From Thiotrichales bacterium (lineage in GTDB: Bacteria > Pseudomonadota > Gammaproteobacteria > JAAZVR01): a stretch of 18,480 nucleotides of DNA. The position numbers and the translations under genes are program-made. Within the stretch, counting starts at the first letter, position 1, and each line of letters starts with the position of its first letter. This document shows, piece by piece, positions 8,286 to 15,107 of the stretch. The notes beneath the pieces are model-generated. The model was not told the origin of the DNA. It saw only the letters and a list, made by a program, of their open reading frames with translations, and did no database searches. Location of the stretch: contig JAAZVR010000008.1 in NCBI GenBank assembly GCA_018623305.1, positions 1 to 18,480 of the forward strand, read 5' to 3'.

Positions 8286-8320
8286 AAAAAACTTATTGAG
8301 CTGAAAGCTCACATCAATAA
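8286..8320 (-). terminator. Weak terminator-like hairpin upstream of pgk
   Basis: On the minus strand TTATTGATGTGAGCT, TTC, AGCTCAATAA forms a 5-bp GAGCT/AGCTC stem, extendable by TTATT/AATAA across a bulge, and is followed by GTTTTTTAAG. It lies about 40 nt before the pgk start. It could be an attenuator or a weak terminator; the low GC of the stem keeps confidence modest. Confidence 0.4.
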
Positions 8321-8335
8321 ATTCTTACAAAAAAA

Positions 8336-8459
8336 TAGCTTGGATAATTTGAGAATAGAGCAAGGCATTTTCTCGCGCAAGAGTGGGGAGCATATATACA
8401 AGTATGTGACCCACTCGAGCAAGAAAATAACAAAGCTCTAACTCAAATTAGACGAGCTA
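8336..8459 (-). repeat. 124-bp imperfect palindrome filling the gap-pgk spacer
   Basis: Left arm (about 8336-8388) and right arm (about 8410-8459) are imperfect reverse complements over their whole length. Paired blocks from the outside in are TAGCT/AGCTA, TAATTTGAG/CTCAAATTA, TAGAGC/GCTCTA, ATTTTCT/AGAAAAT and GAGTGGG/CCCACTC, giving roughly 38 base pairs around a 21-nt tip. It starts 3 nt past the gap stop codon. On the minus strand it is followed by a run of seven T, so it might terminate. A stem this long is more like an ERIC-type palindromic element, a mobile-element remnant or an RNase III-type processing site. Its function is unknown. Confidence 0.75.
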
Positions 8460-8462
8460 AGA

Positions 8463-9461
8463 TTACTTAGCAACGTGCTCAACAACACGCATCATGTTAC
8501 AAGTGTAACCGTACTCGTTATCGTACCAAGCTACAACTTTAACGAAAGTGCCATCTAGAGCGATACCCGCTTTAGCATCAAAGATTGACGGATGAGAATC
8601 ACCACGGAAGTCAGTTGATACGTTAGCTTCATCAGTGAAACCTAGAACGCCGTTCAATTCGCCTTCAGATGCTGCTTTCATTGCTGCAACGATACCGTCC
8701 ATAGTCGTTTCTTTATCCAACTCTACAGTCAAGTCAACAACAGAAACGTCTGATGTAGGTACACGGAAAGCCATACCAGTCAATTTACCGTTCAATTCAG
8801 GCAATACTTTACCTACTGCTTTCGCTGCACCTGTAGAAGAAGGGATGATGTTCTCTAGGATACCGCGACCACCACGCCAGTCTTTCATTGAAGGACCGTC
8901 AACTGTTTTTTGCGTTGCAGTTGCTGCGTGAACAGTCGTCATCAAACCACGTTTGATACCGAAGTTATCGTTCAATACCTTAGCAACTGGAGCCAAACCA
9001 TTTGTAGTACAAGAAGCCGCAGAAACAATTGCTTGACCCGCGTATTCGTTGTGGTTTACGCCGTAAACGAACATAGGAGTGTGGTCTTTAGAAGGCGCTG
9101 ATTGAACAACTTTCTTCGCACCAGCGTCGATGTGTGCTTGACACGTTTCTTCAGTCAAGAAGAAGCCTGTTGCTTCGATAACAACGTCAACATCAACATC
9201 ACCCCAAGCCAAATCAGCTGGGTTACGTTCTGCAGTTACGCGGATAGTTTTACCGTCAACGATTAGGTTACCGCCGTCAACTGAAACTTCACCACCGAAA
9301 CGACCGTGAACTGAATCGTACTTCAACATGTATGCCAAGTACTCAGGATCCAACAAGTCATTGATTGCTACGATTTCGATATCTGCGAAATCTTGAGCTG
9401 CAGCGCGGAACGCCATACGACCGATACGACCAAAACCGTTAATACCAACACGAATTGCCAT
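8463..9461 (-). CDS. gap: Glyceraldehyde-3-phosphate dehydrogenase (GapA type, NAD-preferring by sequence)
   Basis: The enzyme interconverts glyceraldehyde 3-phosphate and 1,3-bisphosphoglycerate. The 332-residue protein begins MAIRVGINGFGRIGR with the Rossmann glycine motif. INDLLDPEYLAYMLKYDS and LMTTVHAATATQKTVDGPS resemble E. coli GapA rather than erythrose-4-phosphate dehydrogenase. Catalytic residues are C151 (SAASCTTNG) and H178 (TTVHA). The dinucleotide-specificity segment IND at 33-35 resembles NAD-dependent enzymes. The usual SCTTNC motif reads SCTTNG: the second cysteine is a glycine encoded GGT. The ATG follows AGGAG. It lies between tkt and pgk, in the position where E. coli has epd, and is bounded by a hairpin on each side. 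Confidence 0.97.
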   Translation of the reverse strand: MAIRVGINGFGRIGRMAFRAAAQDFADIEIVAINDLLDPEYLAYMLKYDSVHGRFGGEVSVDGGNLIVDGKTIRVTAERNPADLAWGDVDVDVVIEATGFFLTEETCQAHIDAGAKKVVQSAPSKDHTPMFVYGVNHNEYAGQAIVSAASCTTNGLAPVAKVLNDNFGIKRGLMTTVHAATATQKTVDGPSMKDWRGGRGILENIIPSSTGAAKAVGKVLPELNGKLTGMAFRVPTSDVSVVDLTVELDKETTMDGIVAAMKAASEGELNGVLGFTDEANVSTDFRGDSHPSIFDAKAGIALDGTFVKVVAWYDNEYGYTCNMMRVVEHVAK

Positions 9462-9492
9462 TATTTAAATCTCCTAAATAAAAATTAATCAC

Positions 9493-9510
9493 CCGCCCCT
9501 AAGGGCGAGT
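9493..9510 (-). terminator. Hairpin between tkt and gap, weak terminator or mRNA-stability element
   Basis: On the minus strand CTCGCCC, loop TTAG, GGGCGGG forms a 7-bp GC-rich stem with one G-U pair. The T-rich tract begins only after TGATTAA, so termination may be inefficient. It lies 23 nt past the tkt stop and about 31 nt before the gap start. Confidence 0.5.
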
Positions 9511-9533
9511 TTTATAAAATCATTGTTCGGGAA

Positions 9534-11519
9534 TTAACCCATTACTTTCTTACAAGTCGCCACAACATTCTCAACTGTGAAACCGAACTCTTTGAACAGT
9601 TCGCCAGCTGGAGCAGATTCACCGAATGTCGTCATACCTACAACATCACCGTCTAGACCAACGTACTTGTACCAGCAATCTTTAATACCAGCTTCAACTG
9701 CAACACGCTTAACGCCAGGAACCAATACTGAGTCTTTGTAGGCTTGATCTTGTGCATCGTATGCATCTGTACAAGGCATAGATACAACGCGAATGTTACC
9801 ACCCAACGCTTCTGCAGACTCAACTGCTAGGCCTACTTCAGAACCTGTAGCGATGATGATTAGATCAGGTGTACCTTCACAATCTTTCAGTACGTAACCA
9901 CCTTTCTCGATGTTTTTAACTTGCTCAGCAGTACGTGGCATTGGCTCAAGTGCTTGACGAGAGAATACCAATGCAGTCGGTGCATCTTTACGCATCATTG
10001 CAACTTTCCAGGATACTGCTGATTCAACAGCATCACAACCACGCCAAGTTTGGAAGTTAGGAATCACACGCATTGTTGCCATTTGCTCTACTGGCTGGTG
10101 TGTAGGACCATCTTCACCTAGACCGATTGAGTCGTGAGTGTAAACATAGATAGTACCGATTTTCATCAATGCAGACATACGAAGTGCGTTACGCATGAAT
10201 TCCATAAACATGAAGAATGTGCCGCCGAATACTTTGAAACCACCATGAAGAACCATACCGTTCATCATGTGTGCCATACCAAATTCACGAACACCCCAAG
10301 ATAGATAGTTACCGTTTGCGTTTTCACGGTTCACTTTCACCATCTTAGACCAGTTAGTCAAGTTAGAACCTGTCAAGTCAGCTGAACCACCGAACATTTC
10401 AGGCATGATTTCGCCCAATTTTTCGATTGCTTTTTGTGAAGCTTGACGAGATGCAATTTTCGGAGACTCTTCTTGAGTCTGTGCAATGAACGCATCCATC
10501 TCAACTTCAAAGTTCGCTGGCAAATCACCCGCCATACGACGCTCAAACTCAGCTGCTTCAGCAGGGAACGCCGCTTTGTACGCTGCAAACTTTTCATTCC
10601 AAGCCGCTTCATCTGCAGCGCCCTGCTCTTTGTGATCCCAACCTGCGTAGATGTCTTCAGGAATCTCGAAAGGACCTGCAGTCCATCCCAACTCTTTACG
10701 AGTCAATTCGATTTCTTCATCACCTAGTGGCGCACCGTGACAAGAGTATGTACCTTTCTTGTTTGGAGAACCGAAGCCGATGACAGTTTTAGTACAGATC
10801 AATGAAGGCTTATCAGTAACTGCTTTAGCTTCTTCGATTGCCGCGTTGATTGCATCAGCATCGTGACCATCAACGTTAGGAATAACGTGCCAGTCATACG
10901 CATTGAAACGACCAGGAACGCCTTTCTCCATCCAATCGCCGATATTACCATCGATAGAAATGTCGTTATCATCCCAGAATGCGATCAATTTACCAAGACC
11001 TAGAGTACCCGCCATTGCACACGCTTCGTGTGAAAGACCTTCCATCAAACAGCCGTCACCCATGAATACATAAGTGTGGTGATCAACGATTTCGTGACCT
11101 GGTTTATTGAATTGAGCAGCCAAAGTACGCTCAGCAATCGCCATACCTACAGCGTTAGTGATACCTTGACCCAGAGGACCTGTAGTTGTTTCGATACCGT
11201 CTGCGTAACCATACTCAGGGTGACCCGCAGTTTTCGCGTGCAACTGACGGAACTGCTTGATGTCGTCCATTGACAAATCAAAACCAGTCAAATGCAACAA
11301 AGAGTAGATCAACATTGAACCATGGCCGTTCGAAAGAATGAAACGGTCACGATCGTACCAGTTGGCATTCGAAGGGTTGTATTTCATGTGGCTGTTCCAC
11401 AATACTTCTGCGATGTCCGCCATACCCATCGGTGCACCTGGGTGACCTGAGTTTGCTTTCTGTACTGCATCCATTGACAATGCACGGATTGCGTTTGCTA
11501 AGTCTCTACGAGTTGCCAT
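9534..11519 (-). CDS. tkt: Transketolase
   Basis: This thiamine-diphosphate enzyme transfers two-carbon units between sugar phosphates in the Calvin and pentose phosphate cycles. At 661 residues it matches E. coli TktA (663). Visible are SGHPGAPMG with H26, SNGHGSM with H66, TGPLGQG, the ThDP/metal motif GDGCLMEG to FWDDNDISIDG with D155 and N185, and the pyrimidine-domain HDSIGLGEDGPTHQPVEQ. The C-terminal domain ends in ATCKKVMG. The ATG at 11519 (MATRRDLANA) was chosen because GGAG lies 5 nt upstream and it is the family start; an in-frame upstream ATG at 11633 would add 38 unsupported residues. It is the first gene of the tkt-gap-pgk-pyk-fba series and is divergent from metK. Confidence 0.98.
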   Translation of the reverse strand: MATRRDLANAIRALSMDAVQKANSGHPGAPMGMADIAEVLWNSHMKYNPSNANWYDRDRFILSNGHGSMLIYSLLHLTGFDLSMDDIKQFRQLHAKTAGHPEYGYADGIETTTGPLGQGITNAVGMAIAERTLAAQFNKPGHEIVDHHTYVFMGDGCLMEGLSHEACAMAGTLGLGKLIAFWDDNDISIDGNIGDWMEKGVPGRFNAYDWHVIPNVDGHDADAINAAIEEAKAVTDKPSLICTKTVIGFGSPNKKGTYSCHGAPLGDEEIELTRKELGWTAGPFEIPEDIYAGWDHKEQGAADEAAWNEKFAAYKAAFPAEAAEFERRMAGDLPANFEVEMDAFIAQTQEESPKIASRQASQKAIEKLGEIMPEMFGGSADLTGSNLTNWSKMVKVNRENANGNYLSWGVREFGMAHMMNGMVLHGGFKVFGGTFFMFMEFMRNALRMSALMKIGTIYVYTHDSIGLGEDGPTHQPVEQMATMRVIPNFQTWRGCDAVESAVSWKVAMMRKDAPTALVFSRQALEPMPRTAEQVKNIEKGGYVLKDCEGTPDLIIIATGSEVGLAVESAEALGGNIRVVSMPCTDAYDAQDQAYKDSVLVPGVKRVAVEAGIKDCWYKYVGLDGDVVGMTTFGESAPAGELFKEFGFTVENVVATCKKVMG

Positions 11520-11619
11520 AGCTACTCCAAATGTAAAAAAGTTAAAAGAATTTCTTCGCCGCACACCAACATGTGCAACGCATATTTTTAGTGTTATCTT
11601 CTTATTTTCTCTTAATTCC

Positions 11620-11648
11620 ACTATAAAAAGCAAGTTTTTAACTCTGAA
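11620..11648 (-). promoter_or_regulatory. Candidate sigma-70 promoter for tkt
   Basis: On the minus strand TTCAGA (11643-11648), a 17-bp spacer and TATAGT (11620-11625) match consensus at four and five of six positions. The implied leader is about 95 nt. The nearby dyad at 11655-11687 would lie just upstream of this -35. Confidence 0.4.
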
Positions 11649-11654
11649 GCGAAA

Positions 11655-11687
11655 ATGAAATTTATTGAATCAAATTCAATTTTTCAT
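11655..11687. promoter_or_regulatory. 33-bp dyad between tkt and metK, possible operator
   Basis: A perfect inner palindrome ATTGAAT-CAA-ATTCAAT (11664-11680) is flanked by the inverted pair ATGAAA (11655-11660) and TTTCAT (11682-11687). It lies directly upstream of the candidate tkt -35, where LysR-type activators such as CbbR typically bind, and about 70 bp upstream of metK. The identity of any binding protein is unknown. Confidence 0.45.
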
Positions 11688-11716
11688 ACAAAAGCACTAC
11701 TTATACCGATTCTAAT

Positions 11717-11736
11717 TTCCGTTACAATTCACGGAA
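11717..11736. promoter_or_regulatory. Inverted repeat overlapping the candidate metK -10
   Basis: TTCCGT (11717-11722) and ACGGAA (11731-11736) are perfect inverted repeats separated by TACAATTC. TACAAT (11723-11728) is the best -10 candidate for metK, with no strong -35. The repeat could be a repressor site. The implied metK leader is too short to hold a riboswitch. Confidence 0.35.
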
Positions 11737-11757
11737 CATTTAATAGGAGACTTGTCA

Positions 11758-12921
11758 ATGTCATCTCAAGATTACATTTTCACTTCTGAATCGGTTTCAG
11801 AAGGCCACCCAGATAAAATTGCCGATCAAATTTCGGACGCAATGTTGGATGCAATCCTAATGCAAGATCCCAAGGCACGTGTTGCGTGTGAAACCTTGGT
11901 TAAAACGGGCATGGTTGTCCTTGCTGGCGAAATCACGACATCTGCATGGGTTGATACGGATGAGCTTGTACGTAAAGTCGTTAACGAAATTGGTTACAAC
12001 CATTCTGATATGGGCTTTGATGGCAATGCGTGCGCGGTTTTATCCGCTATCGGCAAGCAGTCTCCAGAAATCGCAATGGGCGTTGATGAATCTGAATACA
12101 AAGACCAAGGCGCAGGCGACCAAGGCCTTATGTTCGGTTACGCAACGAATGAAACAGATGTTTTAATGCCTGCACCCATTTATTACTCGCACCGTCTAAT
12201 GCAGCGCCAAGCAGAATTGCGCAAAAATGGCACAATGAACTGGTTGCGACCTGATGCTAAATCTCAAGTGACACTGCGTTACCGCGGCGGTAAGCCTGTA
12301 GGCATCGACGCTGTCGTTCTATCAACTCAGCATTCACCTGAAATCGCCAATAAAGATTTGCATGAAGCAGTGATGGAGAACATCATCAAGCCTGTTCTAC
12401 CGGCAGAATGGTTAACAGCGGACACAAAATATCACATTAACCCAACGGGGAAATTCGTAATTGGCGGGCCTGTAGGCGACTGCGGTTTAACAGGACGCAA
12501 AATCATCGTTGACACATACGGTGGCATGGCACGTCACGGCGGCGGCGCATTCTCAGGTAAAGATCCATCTAAGGTTGACCGTTCTGCGGCTTACGCAGGT
12601 CGTTATGTGGCCAAAAACATCGTGGCTGCAGGCCTTGCAGACAAATGTGAAATCCAAGTTTCATACGCCATCGGTGTCGCAGAGCCAACATCCATTACGA
12701 TTGATACATTTGGCACAGGTAAAAAATCAGATCGTGAAATCGAGCAATTGGTTCGCAAACACTTCGACCTTCGCCCACGTGGCATCGTTGAAATGTTAGA
12801 CTTAATTCGACCGATTTATCAGAAAACAGCAAGTTACGGTCATTTTGGTCGCGAAGATGCTGATTTCACTTGGGAAGCAACGGATAAAGCAGAAGCCCTA
12901 AAAGCAGACGCAGGATTATGA
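11758..12921 (+). CDS. metK: S-adenosylmethionine synthetase
   Basis: MetK makes S-adenosylmethionine from methionine and ATP. The 387-residue length is usual (E. coli 384). The start FTSESVSEGHPDKIADQISD contains the ATP-binding H17, GAGDQGLMFGYA is the central signature, and GGGAFSGKDPSKVDRSAAY carries the lysine and aspartate of the phosphate-binding loop. The ATG at 11758 follows AGGAG by 8 nt; a TTG at 11752 would lie only 2 nt after that site. It is divergent from tkt and its stop overlaps the metF start in ATGA, so the two are probably co-translated. ahcY, a common partner of metK and metF, is not present here. Confidence 0.98.
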   Translation: MSSQDYIFTSESVSEGHPDKIADQISDAMLDAILMQDPKARVACETLVKTGMVVLAGEITTSAWVDTDELVRKVVNEIGYNHSDMGFDGNACAVLSAIGKQSPEIAMGVDESEYKDQGAGDQGLMFGYATNETDVLMPAPIYYSHRLMQRQAELRKNGTMNWLRPDAKSQVTLRYRGGKPVGIDAVVLSTQHSPEIANKDLHEAVMENIIKPVLPAEWLTADTKYHINPTGKFVIGGPVGDCGLTGRKIIVDTYGGMARHGGGAFSGKDPSKVDRSAAYAGRYVAKNIVAAGLADKCEIQVSYAIGVAEPTSITIDTFGTGKKSDREIEQLVRKHFDLRPRGIVEMLDLIRPIYQKTASYGHFGREDADFTWEATDKAEALKADAGL

Positions 12922-13775
12922 ATTCACAAAAAAAATACAAACAAACATTAAGTCTTGAGTTTTTCCCGCCGCGCACCGATGCAGGCATGGAAAAGCTAAA
13001 AAATGTTATTACCGAACTGTCGCCGATGAATCCGGAATATATTTCTGTGACCTATGGTGCTGGCGGTACGACACAAGAAAAAACCATGGAAACGGTGAGC
13101 TACTTACAACAGCACACAAACTTCTCTGCCGCACCACACTTAACCTGCGTAGGCGCAACTGAAGACAGCATCAACGCCTTGCTTGATCAATATCAAGCAT
13201 TAGGCATTGATCGCATTGTCGCTTTGCGAGGCGACTTACCTTCAGGCATGATGGATCCAGGCGAGTTTAAATATGCGAGCGATTTGGTGAAATTCATCAA
13301 AGATACTCGCGGCGAGGCCTTCAAACTTGAAGTCGCGGCTTACCCAGAAACCCATCCACAAGCGCGCAACTGCGACATTGGGATGAAATGGTTTAAGCAT
13401 AAAGTTGAACAAGGTGCAGATGCAGCGATTACTCAATACTTCTTCAATATTGATAGCTACTTGTATTTTGTTGATAACTGCGAACGCAACGGCATCGATT
13501 TACCTATCGTACCCGGCATTATGCCCATCACAAACTACGAGAATCTAATTCGCTTCTCAGAAGGCTGTGGCGCAGAAGTGCCGCGCTGGTTGAAATGTCG
13601 CCTAGAAAGTTTCGAAGACGATAAAGAAAGCTTAATTGCTTTTGGTAAAGATGTAGTTATGGATATGTGCCAAAAACTTTTGGATGCTGGCGCTCCAGGC
13701 ATTCATTTTTACAGCATGAACCAAACTCAACCCGTTTTAGACATCGCTCAATCGTTAACGTTTAAAGAGGCTTAA
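12918..13775 (+). CDS. metF: 5,10-Methylenetetrahydrofolate reductase
   Basis: This FAD enzyme reduces 5,10-methylene-THF to 5-methyl-THF for methionine synthesis. The 285-residue (beta/alpha)8 barrel matches bacterial MetF (E. coli 296). LSLEFFPPRTDAGM carries E14, which by motif corresponds to the catalytic glutamate E28 of E. coli. SVTYGAGGTTQEKT, PHLTCVGAT, IVALRGDLPSG, GADAAITQYFFN and the C-terminal GAPGIHFYSMNQ are all typical. Its start overlaps the metK stop by 4 nt with AGGA inside the end of metK, and rsmE starts on the next base after its stop. Confidence 0.97.
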   Translation: MNSQKKYKQTLSLEFFPPRTDAGMEKLKNVITELSPMNPEYISVTYGAGGTTQEKTMETVSYLQQHTNFSAAPHLTCVGATEDSINALLDQYQALGIDRIVALRGDLPSGMMDPGEFKYASDLVKFIKDTRGEAFKLEVAAYPETHPQARNCDIGMKWFKHKVEQGADAAITQYFFNIDSYLYFVDNCERNGIDLPIVPGIMPITNYENLIRFSEGCGAEVPRWLKCRLESFEDDKESLIAFGKDVVMDMCQKLLDAGAPGIHFYSMNQTQPVLDIAQSLTFKEA

Positions 13776-14504
13776 ATGCGCACCACTCGCCTTTGGCTCG
13801 ATACTGATTTCCATAATGGTGCTCAAATCGAGCTGAGTGGCGAACAAGCACATTACATCCAAACAGTCTTACGCCTGCGCTCGGGCGATATGCTTGAAGT
13901 GTTTGATGGCCAAGACCACTCGGCATCCGCTGAACTTGAGATTCACAGTAAAAAATCTGCTTCAGTCACTCTGAATGATGTCTCTAGAAATTCCGTCGAA
14001 TCACCGCTCAACATTACGCTCATTCAAGGGATTTCACGCGGAGAGCGCATGGATTTTACTTTGCAAAAAGCAACTGAGCTCGGCATCAGCCAAATTCAAC
14101 CCGTATTTACTGAACGCACCGAAGTCAAACTCAAAGGTGAAAAACTCAGCAAGCGTATTGACCACTGGCAAAAGATTGTCATCAACGCCTGCGAGCAATG
14201 CGGGCGCAATACAGTGCCTCAAGTTTTACCTGCAATCACCCTGAAAGACTGGACAGCTAAAAACAAAATGCCAACCTTCGTACTTCATCATCGTGACAGT
14301 CAAACATTAAAAGAATTGACTCAACCTGAAGGTGCATTTGCGCTTGCCATTGGCCCCGAAGGTGGACTGGCTGACCACGAAATCGAACTCCTCAAAAATC
14401 ACAAAGCCCAAGGTTTAAAACTTGGGCCTCGTATTTTGAGAACTGAAACGGCAGCACTTACCGCGCTCGCCGCTATGCAATCGCTCTGGGGCGATCTCAG
14501 TTAA
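13776..14504 (+). CDS. rsmE: 16S rRNA m3U1498 methyltransferase
   Basis: RsmE methylates N3 of U1498 in 16S rRNA of the 30S subunit, using S-adenosylmethionine. The 242-residue protein has the N-terminal PUA-like part (ELSGEQAHYIQTVLRLRSGD, then LEVFDGQ) and the SPOUT trefoil-knot C-terminal part with FALAIGPEGGLADHEIELL and LGPRILRTETAALTALAAM. The ATG abuts the metF stop, with GAGG at the end of metF. Placement next to metK links it to its cofactor, and E. coli also has rsmE near metK and beside gshB. Its stop codon touches that of the convergent glycine-zipper gene, with no spacer. Confidence 0.96.
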   Translation: MRTTRLWLDTDFHNGAQIELSGEQAHYIQTVLRLRSGDMLEVFDGQDHSASAELEIHSKKSASVTLNDVSRNSVESPLNITLIQGISRGERMDFTLQKATELGISQIQPVFTERTEVKLKGEKLSKRIDHWQKIVINACEQCGRNTVPQVLPAITLKDWTAKNKMPTFVLHHRDSQTLKELTQPEGAFALAIGPEGGLADHEIELLKNHKAQGLKLGPRILRTETAALTALAAMQSLWGDLS

Positions 14505-15002
14505 TTAGCGCAAACGAACATCAACCTCTACCTGCACAGTCTCACCTTGAGGGCGTGTTTGTGTTCGATAAGTAAACTCATGGCCATCGTAGCTAAAGCG
14601 CACTCGGTAATAATCTAGCACCTCCTCTTCTCGCGTGCGATAAAACGTCTCACACACCTCACGGCGCTCAATGCGTCCTGGCTGTTCTTGCTTCTCCATA
14701 TCATTGGCCACAGAACCACCAATCAACGCGCCCATAATCGTCATCGCATCCTTACCAGAACCACCGCCAAATTGATTACCGATTGCGCCACCAATCACGC
14801 CACCAATCAATTCATTCGTCGCAGAACCATCACCACTTTGCGCAGGAACACGATATTCTTTCGTATAACATTCCTGGTATGGCTCTTTAATTAATTTCGT
14901 CGTATAAACAGGCTGAACCGACACTATATCCGCAGTCGCCGTGTACTTTCCAGCCATCGCCACCATCGGCAAACACATCAAAGGCAATAACCAACGTTTC
15001 AT
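14505..15002 (-). CDS. Exported glycine-zipper (17 kDa antigen / SlyB-like) protein
   Basis: This 165-residue protein has a short Sec signal peptide (KRWLLPLMCLPMVAMA, likely cut after A17) and no proper lipobox, so it is probably periplasmic or associated with the outer membrane. Residues 65-100 form a glycine-zipper region (ELIGGVIGGAIGNQFGGGSG, then IMGALIGGSVAND), as in Rickettsia 17 kDa antigen-like proteins. The C-terminal part is a charged beta-rich domain with C117; another cysteine is at C45. The ATG at 15002 was chosen because GGAG lies 6 nt upstream and it begins a signal peptide; in-frame upstream ATGs would bury the signal. It is divergent from gshA and convergent with rsmE. The biological role is unknown. 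Confidence 0.75.
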   Translation of the reverse strand: MKRWLLPLMCLPMVAMAGKYTATADIVSVQPVYTTKLIKEPYQECYTKEYRVPAQSGDGSATNELIGGVIGGAIGNQFGGGSGKDAMTIMGALIGGSVANDMEKQEQPGRIERREVCETFYRTREEEVLDYYRVRFSYDGHEFTYRTQTRPQGETVQVEVDVRLR

Positions 15003-15048
15003 ATGAATCTCCATAAGCATTATCTGATGCCTCAATTTTACATCACTC

Positions 15049-15077
15049 CTGAGATAAGACATCAAAATTGATACAAT
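15049..15077 (+). promoter_or_regulatory. Candidate extended -10 promoter for gshA-gshB
   Basis: CTGAGA (15049-15054), a 17-bp spacer and TACAAT (15072-15077) preceded by TGA form an extended -10 promoter. The leader would be about 24 nt. It lies in the 105-bp spacer shared with the divergent glycine-zipper gene. Confidence 0.45.
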
Positions 15078-15107
15078 GCTCAAGATATTAAACATGAAAA
15101 AGACACT

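Noticed and set aside
8463..9461. Erythrose-4-phosphate dehydrogenase (epd), suggested by the E. coli gene order
   Set aside because: The INDLLD, TATQKTVDG and FRVPTSDVSVVDLTV stretches follow GapA, not Epd.
11520..11633. Longer N-terminus for transketolase
   Set aside because: The extra 38 residues match no transketolase, and a good ribosome binding site precedes the ATG at 11519.
11520..11757. SAM riboswitch upstream of metK
   Set aside because: The best promoter leaves a leader of only about 20-25 nt and no riboswitch-like helices were recognised.
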